Of a DNA stretch of 64,000 nt, positions 52,053 to 60,537 are shown piece by piece (the stretch's first letter is position 1; each line of letters starts with the position of its first letter). The DNA comes from Planktosalinus sp963975935 (GTDB lineage Bacteria; Bacteroidota; Bacteroidia; Flavobacteriales; Flavobacteriaceae). The notes beneath the pieces were generated by a model, which saw only the letters and a program-made list of their open reading frames with translations, ran no database searches and was not told the DNA's origin. The translations under genes and the position numbers were made by a program. The stretch lies in contig CAXBIQ010000002.1 of assembly GCA_963975935.1 (NCBI GenBank), forward strand, positions 186,001 to 250,000, read 5' to 3'.

Positions 52053-54130
52053 TGACAAAAGACTTTAGTCGGTATATAAACAGAGAATTAAGCTGGTTGC
52101 AATTTAATGCGCGTGTCCTTCAGGAAGCAGAAGATGAAAGTGTTCCTTTGGTAGAACGGTTGCGCTTTTTAGGTATTTTTTCAAACAATCTCGATGAGTT
52201 CTTCAAGGTGCGTTATGCCACCATTAAGCGTATTGATTTGGCCGGTAAGGCCGGAAAAAGTGTTCTGGGTGGGATTAAAGCCAAAGACCTGCTGGATCAG
52301 ATAACACAAGTCGTGATTAATCACCAGACAGAGAGCCTTTCAATTTTGGACAAGATTCAAAATGAGCTTCAAAAGCACAATCTGCACGTGATAAATGAAA
52401 CGCAGATTACTGAAGCTCAAAGCAAGTACATAAAAGAGTATTTTGTTCAAAAAGTAAGTCCGGCTTTGGTAACCATTATGCTTGACGAAGTGAAGGCATT
52501 TCCCATTTTAAAGGACAGTGCCGCTTATCTTGCGGTAAAAGTGACCATGCAGCCCAATGACAATACCTTTCCAAACAACAAAGCGTATGCACTTATAGAA
52601 TTACCAAAATCAATTGACCGATTCGTTGAGTTGCCAAAAGAAGGGGAAAAGAACTACATCATCTTGCTGGATGATTTGATACGTCATTGTCTCCATAACA
52701 TTTTCAATATTTTCAATTATGAAAGTTTCTCAACGCACATGATTAAAATAACACGCGATGCAGAACTTGATATTGAGAGTGATTTGAGTAAAAGTTTTAT
52801 CGAAAAAATTTCTGAAAGTGTAAAAGACCGAAGTATTGGTGATCCCGTTCGGTTTGTCTATGATAAAGATATTGACAAAGAAACCTTATCTTTTTTACTT
52901 CAAAAAATGGGAATTGATGACACAGACAGTATCATACCCGGTGGAAGATACCATAACAGAAGAGATTACATGAATTTTCCAAACCTGGGCATCAAGGAAT
53001 TATTCTATGAAAAACACACACCGCTACCCATACCGGGCCTGAGTTTGCAGGGTAGTTTACTCGATAAAATAGCTAAAAAGGATTACCTCCTTTATGTTCC
53101 ATATCAAACCTTTTCATATGTTGTAAAATTTTTGAGGGAAGCCGCCCTTGATCCAAAAGTAAAGAGTATCAAGATTACCATCTACCGTCTTGCAGAAGTT
53201 TCACACATTGCCAGTTCCCTTATCAATGCCAAGAAAAATGGAAAAGAAGTCACTGTCCAGATAGAATTACAGGCGCGTTTTGACGAAGAGGCAAACATTT
53301 ATTATGCAGAGCAAATGCAGGATGAGGGCATCAATTTAATTTTTGGGGTACAGGGCCTTAAGGTTCACTGCAAAACCTGTATCATTGACCGACTTGAAGA
53401 TGGCAAGGTTGTTCGTTACGGGTTTATAAGTACCGGAAACTTTAACGAGCAAACGGCAAGGCTCTATACAGATTATACTTTGTTTACATCAGACCCTAAA
53501 TTGATGAAAGAAATCAATAAAGTATTTGATTTTTTCCAGATCAATTACAAGATAAAAAAATACCGTCATTTATTGGTTTCTCCTCATTATACCAGAAATG
53601 CATTGTATTCCTTAATAAATACTGAGATTGAAAATGCACAAAAAAACAAACCTGCCAGCATCCAACTAAAGCTAAACAGTCTTTCTGATTATCCAATGAT
53701 TGATAAGCTTTATGAGGCAAGTAATGCCGGTGTAAAAATCAAAATGATTGTTCGCGGCATTTGTTGTTTGATTCCCGGAATAAAAGGGCTGAGCGAAAAT
53801 ATTGAAGTAATAAGTATTGTAGATAAATTTTTAGAACATCCAAGATTGTATATATTTGAAAATGGGGGCAATCCAAAATACTATATCTCGTCAGCAGATT
53901 TTATGACCCGAAACCTGGATACCCGGGTGGAAATTTCCTGTCCCATTTACGATAAAGACATTCAGCAGGAACTTCAGGAAACCTTTGATATTTGCTGGAG
54001 TGACAATGTAAAGGCGAGAATTATTTCAATTAAACAGGATAATGCATACAGGGTAAACAATAAACCCAAGCTGCGCTCACAAATAGAAACTTATAACTAT
54101 TACGTTAAAAAACTGGAAATAAATACCTGA
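52052..54130 (+). CDS. ppk1: Polyphosphate kinase 1
   Basis: The 692-residue protein makes polyphosphate from ATP reversibly. Clear features: N-terminal FSRYINRELSWLQFNARVLQ, SNNLDEFFKVRYATIKR, the active-site region ITIYRLAEVSHIASSLINAK with the autophosphorylated His in GLKVHCKTCIIDR and a second in SAYISSADFMTRNLD-type (YYISSADFMTRNLDTRVE). The gene is coupled to the histidine phosphatase upstream and followed by ppx after 14 bases; synthesis and breakdown are thus in one operon. Confidence 0.97.
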   Translation: MTKDFSRYINRELSWLQFNARVLQEAEDESVPLVERLRFLGIFSNNLDEFFKVRYATIKRIDLAGKAGKSVLGGIKAKDLLDQITQVVINHQTESLSILDKIQNELQKHNLHVINETQITEAQSKYIKEYFVQKVSPALVTIMLDEVKAFPILKDSAAYLAVKVTMQPNDNTFPNNKAYALIELPKSIDRFVELPKEGEKNYIILLDDLIRHCLHNIFNIFNYESFSTHMIKITRDAELDIESDLSKSFIEKISESVKDRSIGDPVRFVYDKDIDKETLSFLLQKMGIDDTDSIIPGGRYHNRRDYMNFPNLGIKELFYEKHTPLPIPGLSLQGSLLDKIAKKDYLLYVPYQTFSYVVKFLREAALDPKVKSIKITIYRLAEVSHIASSLINAKKNGKEVTVQIELQARFDEEANIYYAEQMQDEGINLIFGVQGLKVHCKTCIIDRLEDGKVVRYGFISTGNFNEQTARLYTDYTLFTSDPKLMKEINKVFDFFQINYKIKKYRHLLVSPHYTRNALYSLINTEIENAQKNKPASIQLKLNSLSDYPMIDKLYEASNAGVKIKMIVRGICCLIPGIKGLSENIEVISIVDKFLEHPRLYIFENGGNPKYYISSADFMTRNLDTRVEISCPIYDKDIQQELQETFDICWSDNVKARIISIKQDNAYRVNNKPKLRSQIETYNYYVKKLEINT

Positions 54131-54144
54131 GAAAACAAGCAACT

Positions 54145-55056
54145 ATGAAGATTCAAAAATATGGTGCTATAGACATAGGTTCAAATGCAGTGAGACTGCT
54201 TATTGCTACCATTATTGAACGTGAAGATAAAGAAACGGTATTTAAGAAAACCTCATTGGTAAGGGTTCCCATTCGGTTGGGTGAAGATGTATTTCAGTAT
54301 AAAAAAATATCGGAAGCAAATACAAAAAGGCTTATTGACACGATGAATGCCTTTAAATTATTAATGGACTCACATAAAGTAGTGAAATATCGTGCCTGTG
54401 CCACTTCAGCGATGCGGGAATCTGAAAACGGAAGGGAGATTGCCAAACGGGTCAAGAAAGACTCCGGTATTTCCATACAAATTATTGATGGAAATGATGA
54501 GGCTGCCATTATCGCTTCCACAGACATCAAAGACCTTATTATGGTAGACAAAACCTTCCTGTATGTTGATGTGGGAGGCGGAAGCACAGAGTTTACAATT
54601 TTCTCAAACGGAAAAACTATTTCCTCAAAGTCCTTTAACCTGGGAACCGTGCGCTTATTAAACAATATGGTAACAGATACCATCTGGAATGAAGTGGAGG
54701 AATGGATCAAAAAAGAAACAAAGCACTATGACAAGGTTTCACTCATAGGATCCGGTGGAAACATCAACAGCATTTTCAAGCAAAGCGGAAAGTCTGCCGG
54801 GAAGTCACTTTCATACATCTATTTAGCCAATTTCTATGAACTTATTCAGAATTATTCCTATGAAGAACGGGTGGTTGAAATGGACATGAACCCTGACAGG
54901 GCAGACGTCATCATTCATGCCACACGCATCTATCTTTCTGCGATGAAATGGAGCAAAGCCCGTAAAATTTACGTTCCAAAAATAGGTTTGTCAGATGGTA
55001 TTGTGAAAAGTCTCTACAAAGAGGAAATCGCAAAAACAATGGAAGTAAACGCTTGA
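54145..55056 (+). CDS. ppx: Exopolyphosphatase (Ppx/GppA family)
   Basis: The 303-residue protein is of the ASKHA phosphatase fold with AIDIGSNAVRLLIATI, TSAMRESENGREIAKRVK, YVDVGGGSTEFTIFSNG and LIGSGGNINSIFKQSG. It releases phosphate from polyphosphate ends or hydrolyses pppGpp; the short single-domain form does not show which. It follows ppk1 by 14 bases. Confidence 0.93.
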   Translation: MKIQKYGAIDIGSNAVRLLIATIIEREDKETVFKKTSLVRVPIRLGEDVFQYKKISEANTKRLIDTMNAFKLLMDSHKVVKYRACATSAMRESENGREIAKRVKKDSGISIQIIDGNDEAAIIASTDIKDLIMVDKTFLYVDVGGGSTEFTIFSNGKTISSKSFNLGTVRLLNNMVTDTIWNEVEEWIKKETKHYDKVSLIGSGGNINSIFKQSGKSAGKSLSYIYLANFYELIQNYSYEERVVEMDMNPDRADVIIHATRIYLSAMKWSKARKIYVPKIGLSDGIVKSLYKEEIAKTMEVNA

Positions 55057-55058
55057 AA

Positions 55059-55196
55059 TTATTCTTTCTTTTTATTCCAAAAAAAACCAAGCGGCAACCA
55101 AATGAATAAAAATAAAAATTGTCCGCTAACAAGACCATAGATAGTAACGGAAGCGGCGAGGAATACAAAAAAATAGATGAGTTGCTTTCGGGTCAT
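55059..55196 (-). CDS. Small hydrophobic membrane protein (45 aa)
   Basis: An ATG frame of 45 codons encodes MTRKQLIYFFVFLAASVTIY, then two hydrophobic segments and a basic C-terminus FFWNKKKE. It sits 11 bases after the miaE stop on the minus strand. The hydrophobic pattern and charged ends look like a real inner-membrane micro-protein, but conservation cannot be checked here. Confidence 0.55.
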   Translation of the reverse strand: MTRKQLIYFFVFLAASVTIYGLVSGQFLFLFIWLPLGFFWNKKKE

Positions 55197-55207
55197 TTTA
55201 AATAAAG

Positions 55208-55789
55208 TTAACCGTGAATCTGCTCTTTCTTGCTTAGGTTTTTCATGATTTCTGCTTCAAAACTCAACAAATCCTGCCATTTTTTATTTACCTCTTCCAC
55301 ATTGCCATATTTTCTTGCAAAGCCCAGAAACATAGTGTAGTGATTGGCTTCAGAGACCATTAGTTTTTTATAAAAAACCCTGAGTTCCTCATCTTTGATT
55401 TCTTCAGAAAGCAACCTGAAACGCTCGCAACTGCGGGCTTCAATCAAAGCAGCATAAAGCAGGCGGTGCACTAGTTGGGTCGTCCTGCTTCCTCCTTTTG
55501 GGAAAAAAGTATGGAGTGCAATGACATAGTCGTCTTTGCGGTCTCTCCCCAATGTCCACCCGCGTTCAAGAATCCGGTCGTGAACCATTTTAAAGTGACT
55601 CATTTCTTCTTTTGAAAGGGCAACCATTTCCTCAACGAGTTCAGGATATTCAGGAAAACTTACAATCAAAGAAATGGCGGTCGAAGCTGCTTTTTGCTCA
55701 CAGTATGCGTGGTCTGTAAGGATTTCTTCAATATTCTTTTCTACTATTTTGACCCATCTGGGGTCTGTAGGTAATTTTAATCCGAGCAT
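55208..55789 (-). CDS. miaE: tRNA-(ms2io6A)37 hydroxylase family protein
   Basis: MiaE is a non-haem di-iron monooxygenase that hydroxylates the isopentenyl group of modified A37 in tRNA. The 193-residue protein has a ferritin-like four-helix pattern with iron ligand motifs (KEEMSHFKMVHDRILERGW, EARSCERFRLLSEE, SEANHYTMFLGFARKYG). Length matches. It is followed by a small membrane protein gene. Specificity is inferred from family. Confidence 0.92.
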   Translation of the reverse strand: MLGLKLPTDPRWVKIVEKNIEEILTDHAYCEQKAASTAISLIVSFPEYPELVEEMVALSKEEMSHFKMVHDRILERGWTLGRDRKDDYVIALHTFFPKGGSRTTQLVHRLLYAALIEARSCERFRLLSEEIKDEELRVFYKKLMVSEANHYTMFLGFARKYGNVEEVNKKWQDLLSFEAEIMKNLSKKEQIHG

Positions 55790-55854
55790 TTTTAAAGATG
55801 TTAGATTTTAGACATTAGATAAAAGATAGTAGTTTTAAATCTGTTTTAAAAGTA

Positions 55855-57612
55855 TTATACATCGAGGTCAAAAGACTTTTTCATCGTTTCAATGATGGGA
55901 TATTTTTCTCTTAGCTTCTCAAATTTTTCACGTGTTGTGTACGCATATTTTTTTTGCTGCCCCTCATTGACTTCAATTTTGAGGGTGATACTGTGATTAT
56001 TTAGTTTTTTGGAAAGAAAATTAAGCAAAGATTGCTGTGAACGTTCCAGTTCCACCCTGATGGTTTCATTGGGGTAGGTAACATGAATAGTGCTGTGAAC
56101 CGCTTCCGGCAGTACCATATCGAGGTGGGAAGCTAAAATATGTTCTCCTTTTTTTTCCAGAATACGCGCATATTCCTTCCAGGCAATTTGCAAATCAGTT
56201 TCAGTGAAATTTTCTTTGGGCAGGTCCTCTTTGTTGACGCGTTTCTTTTTCAAGTCACGTTCAAACTCATTTTTTTGCTGAATGCTTTTCAGCGAAAAAG
56301 CGGAAACTTTCTGTGCATTGCGTTCCCCCAGTGATTTGGAAGCTGTCTCAACTTCAGGGGTGGGTTTCTGCACGGGGTTGTTTTCAGCTACAGCAACTTC
56401 AGGCTTTGCTTCTTGAATGTGTTCTTCTGCAGTTTTTTGTTGCTGCGGATTTTTTGCTTCGGCGGGCTTTTGATTGTGATCTGGGTAGGAGGGTGAGGGT
56501 TCAGCTGCTTTAGCTTCCGGTGGCATTATATAGCGTTGTGGCTTTTTTTTTTCATCACCGGAGGTAATGGAAGCCAATTGCATAAGGCATAACTCAACCA
56601 GCAAACGCTGGTTTTTACTCGTTTTGTACTTAAGGTCACAATCGTTTGCAAGTTCAATGGCTTTTAATAGAAAAGCAGTTTCAGCTTTTTGCGATTGCTC
56701 AAAATATTTCGTTTTGATTTGTTCCCCCACTTCCAGTAAACTGATTGTTTCCTGATGTTTGCAGACCAGCAAGTCCCTGAAATGTGATGCGAGACCGGTA
56801 ATAAAGTGATGACCGTCAAAACCCTTTGCTAAGATATCATCAAAAAGAACAAGCGCTCCGGGAATATTGTTTTGCAGTAACAAGTCTGTGGTTTCAAAAT
56901 ATGTGGTATAATCTAAAACGTTCAGGTTTTCTGTTACAGCTTCCCGTGTCAATTTATTTCCGGAAAAACTCACTACACGATCAAAGATGGAAAGTGCATC
57001 CCGCAGGGCACCATCAGCTTTTTGGGCAATGATGTGCAAGGCATCGTCTTCTGCTTCAATACCTTCTGCTTTGGCAATTTCTGCGAGGTGTTCTTTGATG
57101 TCTGTTACCGTAATTCTTTTGAAATCAAAAATCTGGCAACGGGACAATATTGTGGGTATGATTTTGTGCTTCTCTGTGGTTGCTAAAATAAAAATAGCGT
57201 GATTGGGCGGCTCTTCAAGTGTTTTTAAAAAGGCATTAAAAGCGGCCTGTGAGAGCATATGCACCTCATCAATTATATACACCTTGTATTTACCTGTTTG
57301 AGGCGGAATACGTACCTGATCTGTCAAACTCCTGATATCATCAACTGAGTTGTTTGATGCAGCATCGAGTTCAAAAATATTGAAGGCAAAATCTTCGTTG
57401 ACATCCTGGGTGACTTTTTGGTTGATGCGCTTTGCCAGTATGCGGGCACAGGTGGTTTTTCCCACGCCTCTCGGGCCTGTAAAGAGCAGCGCTTGTGCCA
57501 GGTGATTATTTTCAATAGCATTTTCCAAAGTATTTGTAATTGCCTGTTGGCCTACAACACTTTTAAAGGTTGTGGGGCGGTATTTTCGGGCTGATACAAT
57601 GAAATGTTCCAT
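55855..57612 (-). CDS. dnaX: DNA polymerase III subunit gamma/tau
   Basis: The clamp-loader ATPase has FKSVVGQQAITNTLENAI, Walker A TGPRGVGKTTCARIL, Walker B YIIDEVHMLSQAAFNAFLK and the SRC finger TILSRCQIFDFKRI. The usual zinc-binding cysteines between Walker A and ELDAASNNSVDDIR are missing: only about 14 residues (QKVTQDVNEDFAFN) are present. The C-terminal half has a variable Pro/Gln/Glu linker and a tau-like end. Whether a shorter gamma form is made cannot be seen; I found no A-run slippage signal. It is divergent from rnpB. Length 585. Confidence 0.95.
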   Translation of the reverse strand: MEHFIVSARKYRPTTFKSVVGQQAITNTLENAIENNHLAQALLFTGPRGVGKTTCARILAKRINQKVTQDVNEDFAFNIFELDAASNNSVDDIRSLTDQVRIPPQTGKYKVYIIDEVHMLSQAAFNAFLKTLEEPPNHAIFILATTEKHKIIPTILSRCQIFDFKRITVTDIKEHLAEIAKAEGIEAEDDALHIIAQKADGALRDALSIFDRVVSFSGNKLTREAVTENLNVLDYTTYFETTDLLLQNNIPGALVLFDDILAKGFDGHHFITGLASHFRDLLVCKHQETISLLEVGEQIKTKYFEQSQKAETAFLLKAIELANDCDLKYKTSKNQRLLVELCLMQLASITSGDEKKKPQRYIMPPEAKAAEPSPSYPDHNQKPAEAKNPQQQKTAEEHIQEAKPEVAVAENNPVQKPTPEVETASKSLGERNAQKVSAFSLKSIQQKNEFERDLKKKRVNKEDLPKENFTETDLQIAWKEYARILEKKGEHILASHLDMVLPEAVHSTIHVTYPNETIRVELERSQQSLLNFLSKKLNNHSITLKIEVNEGQQKKYAYTTREKFEKLREKYPIIETMKKSFDLDV

Positions 57613-57705
57613 AGGGGAAATTGCTTAAAGCAAAGATACATATTGAAATATTTTTCTTTGAATGTATCTATTATTTTTTCTGAATAGATATTAACAACTA
57701 TGTTG

Positions 57706-57713
57706 TAACTTTG
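57706..57713 (+). promoter_or_regulatory. -7 promoter box of rnpB
   Basis: TAACTTTG fits TAnnTTTG and ends 4 bases before the predicted 5' end of RNase P RNA at 57718, the expected distance to a transcription start. No clear -33 element was seen. Confidence 0.7.
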
Positions 57714-57717
57714 CAGC

Positions 57718-58030
57718 GCAAACTGACTTATCGCTGTTCGCCTTGAGCGAATGGAGGAAAGTCCGGACACCACAGAGCAGCATAGCGGGTAACACCCGTC
57801 GTTCGCCGTCCGGCGAAAAGGACAAGTGCAACAGAAAGAATGTACAGGTAATGCTGTAGTGAAATCAGGTAAACTCTATGCGGTGCAATGCCACGTAAAC
57901 CAGTGCTTGAGGGTTGCTCGCCCGATGCTGGAGGGTAGGCAGATAGACCCCAACAGTAATGTTGGGGCCAGATAAATGATAAGTATCCGCCGAACGGCGG
58001 AAGACAGAATCCGGCTTACAGGTTTGCTTT
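57718..58030 (+). ncRNA. rnpB: RNase P RNA (bacterial type A)
   Basis: The catalytic RNA that removes 5' leaders from pre-tRNA. Diagnostic sequences are present: GAGGAAAGTCCGGAC (57752-57766), the ACAGAAAG.. and GGTAAACTCTATGCGG region, and the 3' ACAGAATCCGGCTTACAG (about 58004-58021). The 5' GCAAAC (57718-57723) pairs with GTTTGC (58022-58027) as helix P1. Length about 310 bases is normal for type A. A promoter box precedes it and a hairpin terminator follows it. Confidence 0.96.
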
Positions 58031-58035
58031 CAGAT

Positions 58036-58082
58036 ATAATTCCCGTCAGTGTGCTTATGGCACATGGCGGGATTATTATTTT
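58036..58082 (+). terminator. Terminator after rnpB
   Basis: Long imperfect hairpin: ATAAT-CCCG-TCA... pairs with ...TGGCGGGATTAT, with one-base bulges, followed by a T-rich tract. It overlaps the stop of the convergent small gene at 58076. Confidence 0.75.
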
Positions 58083-58243
58083 TTAAGAGCTTCTATTTCG
58101 TCGAGTACCGCCTGGGCTTCTGCTTGTTTTTTATCACTGGCAGCCCGGTTGGTTTTTGAGAGTTCAAATGATTCTTTTAAGAGGTTTTTGTACTTTGCCT
58201 GAAGGATTTCTTCTTTACTTTTCTTTTTAAACAGTCCAAACAT
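58076..58243 (-). CDS. Lacal_2735 family small protein (55 aa)
   Basis: The 55-residue protein starts MFGLFKKKSKEE and continues KYKNLLKESFELSKTNRAAS then DKKQAEAQAVLDEIEALKK, the pattern of the Lacal_2735 family of small cytoplasmic helical proteins in Flavobacteriia. Function of the family is unknown. The 3' end overlaps the rnpB terminator. The next gene on the same strand, 58293-58487, is upstream by 50 bases. Confidence 0.82.
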   Translation of the reverse strand: MFGLFKKKSKEEILQAKYKNLLKESFELSKTNRAASDKKQAEAQAVLDEIEALKK

Positions 58244-58292
58244 TTTTCTTTTAAAGATACTTTACAGAAAAAGGATGGTCAAAAATTTAACA

Positions 58293-58487
58293 TCAATTTT
58301 GGCTTTTATCAACGCTGCAATTTCCGGCAGCACATCCAAAACCAAAGAGACCCATGCCGGTTATATAGATTCCCAGTAAAATACCAATGGGCTGGTTATC
58401 CATAATGGTGTGAAGTAATAATATCATACCAATAATTAGAAACACAGAGCGTTGCATATTCCAGCCGGAAAGCAATCGTCTTTTCAT
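58293..58487 (-). CDS. Small membrane protein, YgaP-like (64 aa)
   Basis: The 64-residue protein starts MKRRLLSGWNMQRSVFLIIG and has two hydrophobic segments (FLIIGMILLLHTI; PIGILLGIYITGMGLFGFG) and ends with CAAGNCSVDKSQN, a pair of Cys near the C-terminus. It begins one base after the rhodanese gene 58489, and together they resemble a split YgaP: in E. coli YgaP one protein has a rhodanese domain and membrane helices. Probably acts in sulfur-related transfer at the inner membrane, by inference. Confidence 0.8.
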   Translation of the reverse strand: MKRRLLSGWNMQRSVFLIIGMILLLHTIMDNQPIGILLGIYITGMGLFGFGCAAGNCSVDKSQN

Positions 58488-58488
58488 A

Positions 58489-58803
58489 TTATAATTTGTT
58501 TTTCAGGCTTTGCCATGAACCGGCATTGTATACGTTGCTGTATCCATTTGACTTTAATATGCTTTTTGCACTGCCACTTCTCATTCCAGAGGCACAGCAA
58601 AGTAAATAGGCTTTTTCTTTGTCTTTAAAGTGTTTCAGGTTACTATTAAGCGTGTTCAAGGGAATGTTTTTGGATCCTTTGATATGACCGGAAGCAAATT
58701 CTCCTTTGGTCCTGACATCCATGATTTCTGCACCTTGATTGACCAATGCTTTGTAATCTGTTTTTGGACTCATTCTAAAGAGGTTTTTTATAAATGGAAT
58801 CAT
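58489..58803 (-). CDS. Rhodanese-like protein (copy 2)
   Basis: The 104-residue protein has the rhodanese fold with active-site loop LLCCASGMRSGSAKSIL (Cys as persulfide carrier) and MDVRTKGEFASGHIKGSKNI. An N-terminal segment (MIPFIKNLFRMSP) may associate with the membrane. It is a paralogue of the upstream gene (copy 1, 58809-59090), shares the CCASGxRSG core, and ends one base before the YgaP-like gene. A frame extends further upstream to 58866 but overlaps copy 1, so ATG 58803 is preferred. Confidence 0.9.
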   Translation of the reverse strand: MIPFIKNLFRMSPKTDYKALVNQGAEIMDVRTKGEFASGHIKGSKNIPLNTLNSNLKHFKDKEKAYLLCCASGMRSGSAKSILKSNGYSNVYNAGSWQSLKNKL

Positions 58804-58808
58804 AAGAA

Positions 58809-59090
58809 TTAAACGTTTAGAGATTGATAATAGTTTACATCCATCCAGGAACCTGCATTTATGCATTCAAACCCTTGACTGCTGAGAAATTGAGCGGCGA
58901 TTCCACTTCTGTTGCCTGAAGCGCAACAAAGGAGAACAGGGGTTTTCAGTGTTTTAAATTCGTCAACCCTGTTTTGAAGTTCTTGCAAAGGAATATTTAT
59001 GGACCCGGAAACGTGCCCGCCACTAAATTCTTGGTTTGTTCGCACATCTACAATAGGTGCGTCATCTCTTATGAGTTTTTCAATATTCAT
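58809..59090 (-). CDS. Rhodanese-like protein (copy 1)
   Basis: The 93-residue sulfurtransferase domain has IVDVRTNQEFSGGHVSGSIN and the active-site loop VLLCCASGNRSGIAAQFL. It heads a three-gene unit: rhodanese 1, rhodanese 2 (five-base gap), membrane protein (one-base gap). No signal peptide. The persulfide donor and acceptor are unknown. Confidence 0.92.
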   Translation of the reverse strand: MNIEKLIRDDAPIVDVRTNQEFSGGHVSGSINIPLQELQNRVDEFKTLKTPVLLCCASGNRSGIAAQFLSSQGFECINAGSWMDVNYYQSLNV

Positions 59091-59113
59091 AATTTTAGTT
59101 TTAATTATTGAGA

Positions 59114-59121
59114 CAAAATTA
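59114..59121 (-). promoter_or_regulatory. -7 promoter box for the rhodanese unit
   Basis: On the minus strand TAATTTTG (59121-59114) fits TAnnTTTG, 24 bases before the ATG at 59090. No TTTG at a standard distance upstream. Confidence 0.5.
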
Positions 59122-59169
59122 ATGCAACCATGGCAAACTGACAGTTACAATTGTTACATAGAAAAGAGC

Positions 59170-59706
59170 CTAGGATTCAAAAAAACTAAATACAGAACCA
59201 CCATATTTCCTGGATTCGCTATAGCCCGGTAAACTGCTTAAATCTGTGTGTTTTGAATGCTCAATGATTAAAAACCCATCATCCTTCAAGAGTGCGTGCT
59301 GCTGAACCCGTGAAACAATTTCAGCGAATTGTGTGTGATCAAAAACATAAGGGGCATCAGCAAAAATAATATCAAAAGGCTGTCTGTTTTTCTCAAGAAA
59401 TGAAAAAACATCACTTTTTATTACCTGAATGTTAAACTCAAGTTCATCGCTAATTTTTTTGATGTATTGGGTGCAACCGTGATCAATATCAACGGCAGTT
59501 AGTTCTGTAGTGCCCCTGGAGGCAAACTCAAAGCTGATGTTACCTGTTCCGGCAAAAAGGTCAAGCACTGAAATGTCTGAAAAATGCACCCGGTTGTTCA
59601 GGATATTAAAAAGGCCTTCTTTGGCAAAATCAGTAGTGGGCCGCACCGGAAGATTCCTGGGGGCCATAAGTCTTTTACCTTTGTATTTTCCTGAAATTAT
59701 GCGCAT
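59170..59706 (-). CDS. rsmD: 16S rRNA (guanine(966)-N2)-methyltransferase RsmD-like
   Basis: The 178-residue SAM-dependent enzyme has RIISGKYKGKRLMAP, RPTTDFAKEGLFNILNNRVH, VLDLFAGTGNISFEFASRG (SAM site) and the catalytic motif in FADAPYVFD, where the canonical sequence is (D/N)PPY; Ala replaces the first Pro. It directly follows DUF3822 (its stop adjoins this ATG), a common pairing in this phylum. Function assigned by family. Confidence 0.92.
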   Translation of the reverse strand: MRIISGKYKGKRLMAPRNLPVRPTTDFAKEGLFNILNNRVHFSDISVLDLFAGTGNISFEFASRGTTELTAVDIDHGCTQYIKKISDELEFNIQVIKSDVFSFLEKNRQPFDIIFADAPYVFDHTQFAEIVSRVQQHALLKDDGFLIIEHSKHTDLSSLPGYSESRKYGGSVFSFFES

Positions 59707-60537
59707 TTATAATTGAAATAATAAACTGTTGTTTTCAATGGGTTCCTGTGAAGTATTGCTTTCTAAAGTTGCAGACTTATTTTCCGAAACTGTTACATTT
59801 CTGATATACGTATAGGCAATCTCAAAATAGGGGTCTTTTTTCTTAATATTTCCGCTAAGGTGAAGGGGGAATTCATCAGGATTTAGCGAAAGTTGCTCCG
59901 CTATAAAAAGAATATAATAAATAAAATCCTCGGGGGTGGTGTGGTAGAAACTGTTGAACAATTGTATTTTTTTTCCTTTGGTAACCAGAACATCCATCTG
60001 TCTTTTATAGAGGTGGACAAACATTTTGATGTCGTTGTTGTTACGTTCCTGAGCGATAATACTTTCAATAAATACTGATGCAGCGTGTTTATAGGTAAAT
60101 TCGCCATAGCGTTCAAAAAAATAATTATTGACATTCGTCAGGGGGACATAGACGTTAATAAGATCAAGTGTTTCAAGGGTATCATATGCCACATAGTCAG
60201 TGGGCAATAGTTTTGCATTAAAATTTAAATAATTCGCAGCTTGATCTTCATAAAATACTGCTTTGGGAACTAAAGTAAACAAGAGGTTTTGATGAACGAG
60301 GGTAAACTCTTTGACACTTTGATTCAACTCCTCATAAGTTTCATATGCTTTTTTAATTTCAGTAAGAACTTCTTCAGGCATTAATGCGGAATCAAAAGTG
60401 ATATGTTTAAAAAACACACCAGTGTGTGAATCTTCATCCTGCATTAAAAAAGAAAGTCCATTCAGGTGCACCTGAACGGACAATCGTTTTGTAGCGTTTA
60501 TATCAATTTTATTGTTGTTGTTCTTCTCTGCTGTCAT
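59707..60537 (-). CDS. DUF3822 family protein
   Basis: The 276-residue protein contains a long DUF3822-like body (KRLSVQVHLNGLSFLMQDED; VYVPLTNVNNYFFERYGEFT; AASVFIESIIAQERNN; DVLVTKGKKIQLFNSFYHTT; DFIYYILFIAEQLSLNPDEF). It has a ribonuclease H/ASKHA-like fold in proposed structures, but function is unknown. It overlaps the upstream gene by 29 bases and adjoins rsmD, so the three may be co-transcribed. The association with rsmD suggests a link to ribosome biogenesis. Confidence 0.88.
   Translation of the reverse strand: MTAEKNNNNKIDINATKRLSVQVHLNGLSFLMQDEDSHTGVFFKHITFDSALMPEEVLTEIKKAYETYEELNQSVKEFTLVHQNLLFTLVPKAVFYEDQAANYLNFNAKLLPTDYVAYDTLETLDLINVYVPLTNVNNYFFERYGEFTYKHAASVFIESIIAQERNNNDIKMFVHLYKRQMDVLVTKGKKIQLFNSFYHTTPEDFIYYILFIAEQLSLNPDEFPLHLSGNIKKKDPYFEIAYTYIRNVTVSENKSATLESNTSQEPIENNSLLFQL

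Noticed and set aside
55855..57612. Programmed frameshift site for a gamma form of DnaX
   Set aside because: I found no A-rich slippery run with a following hairpin in the expected part of the gene.
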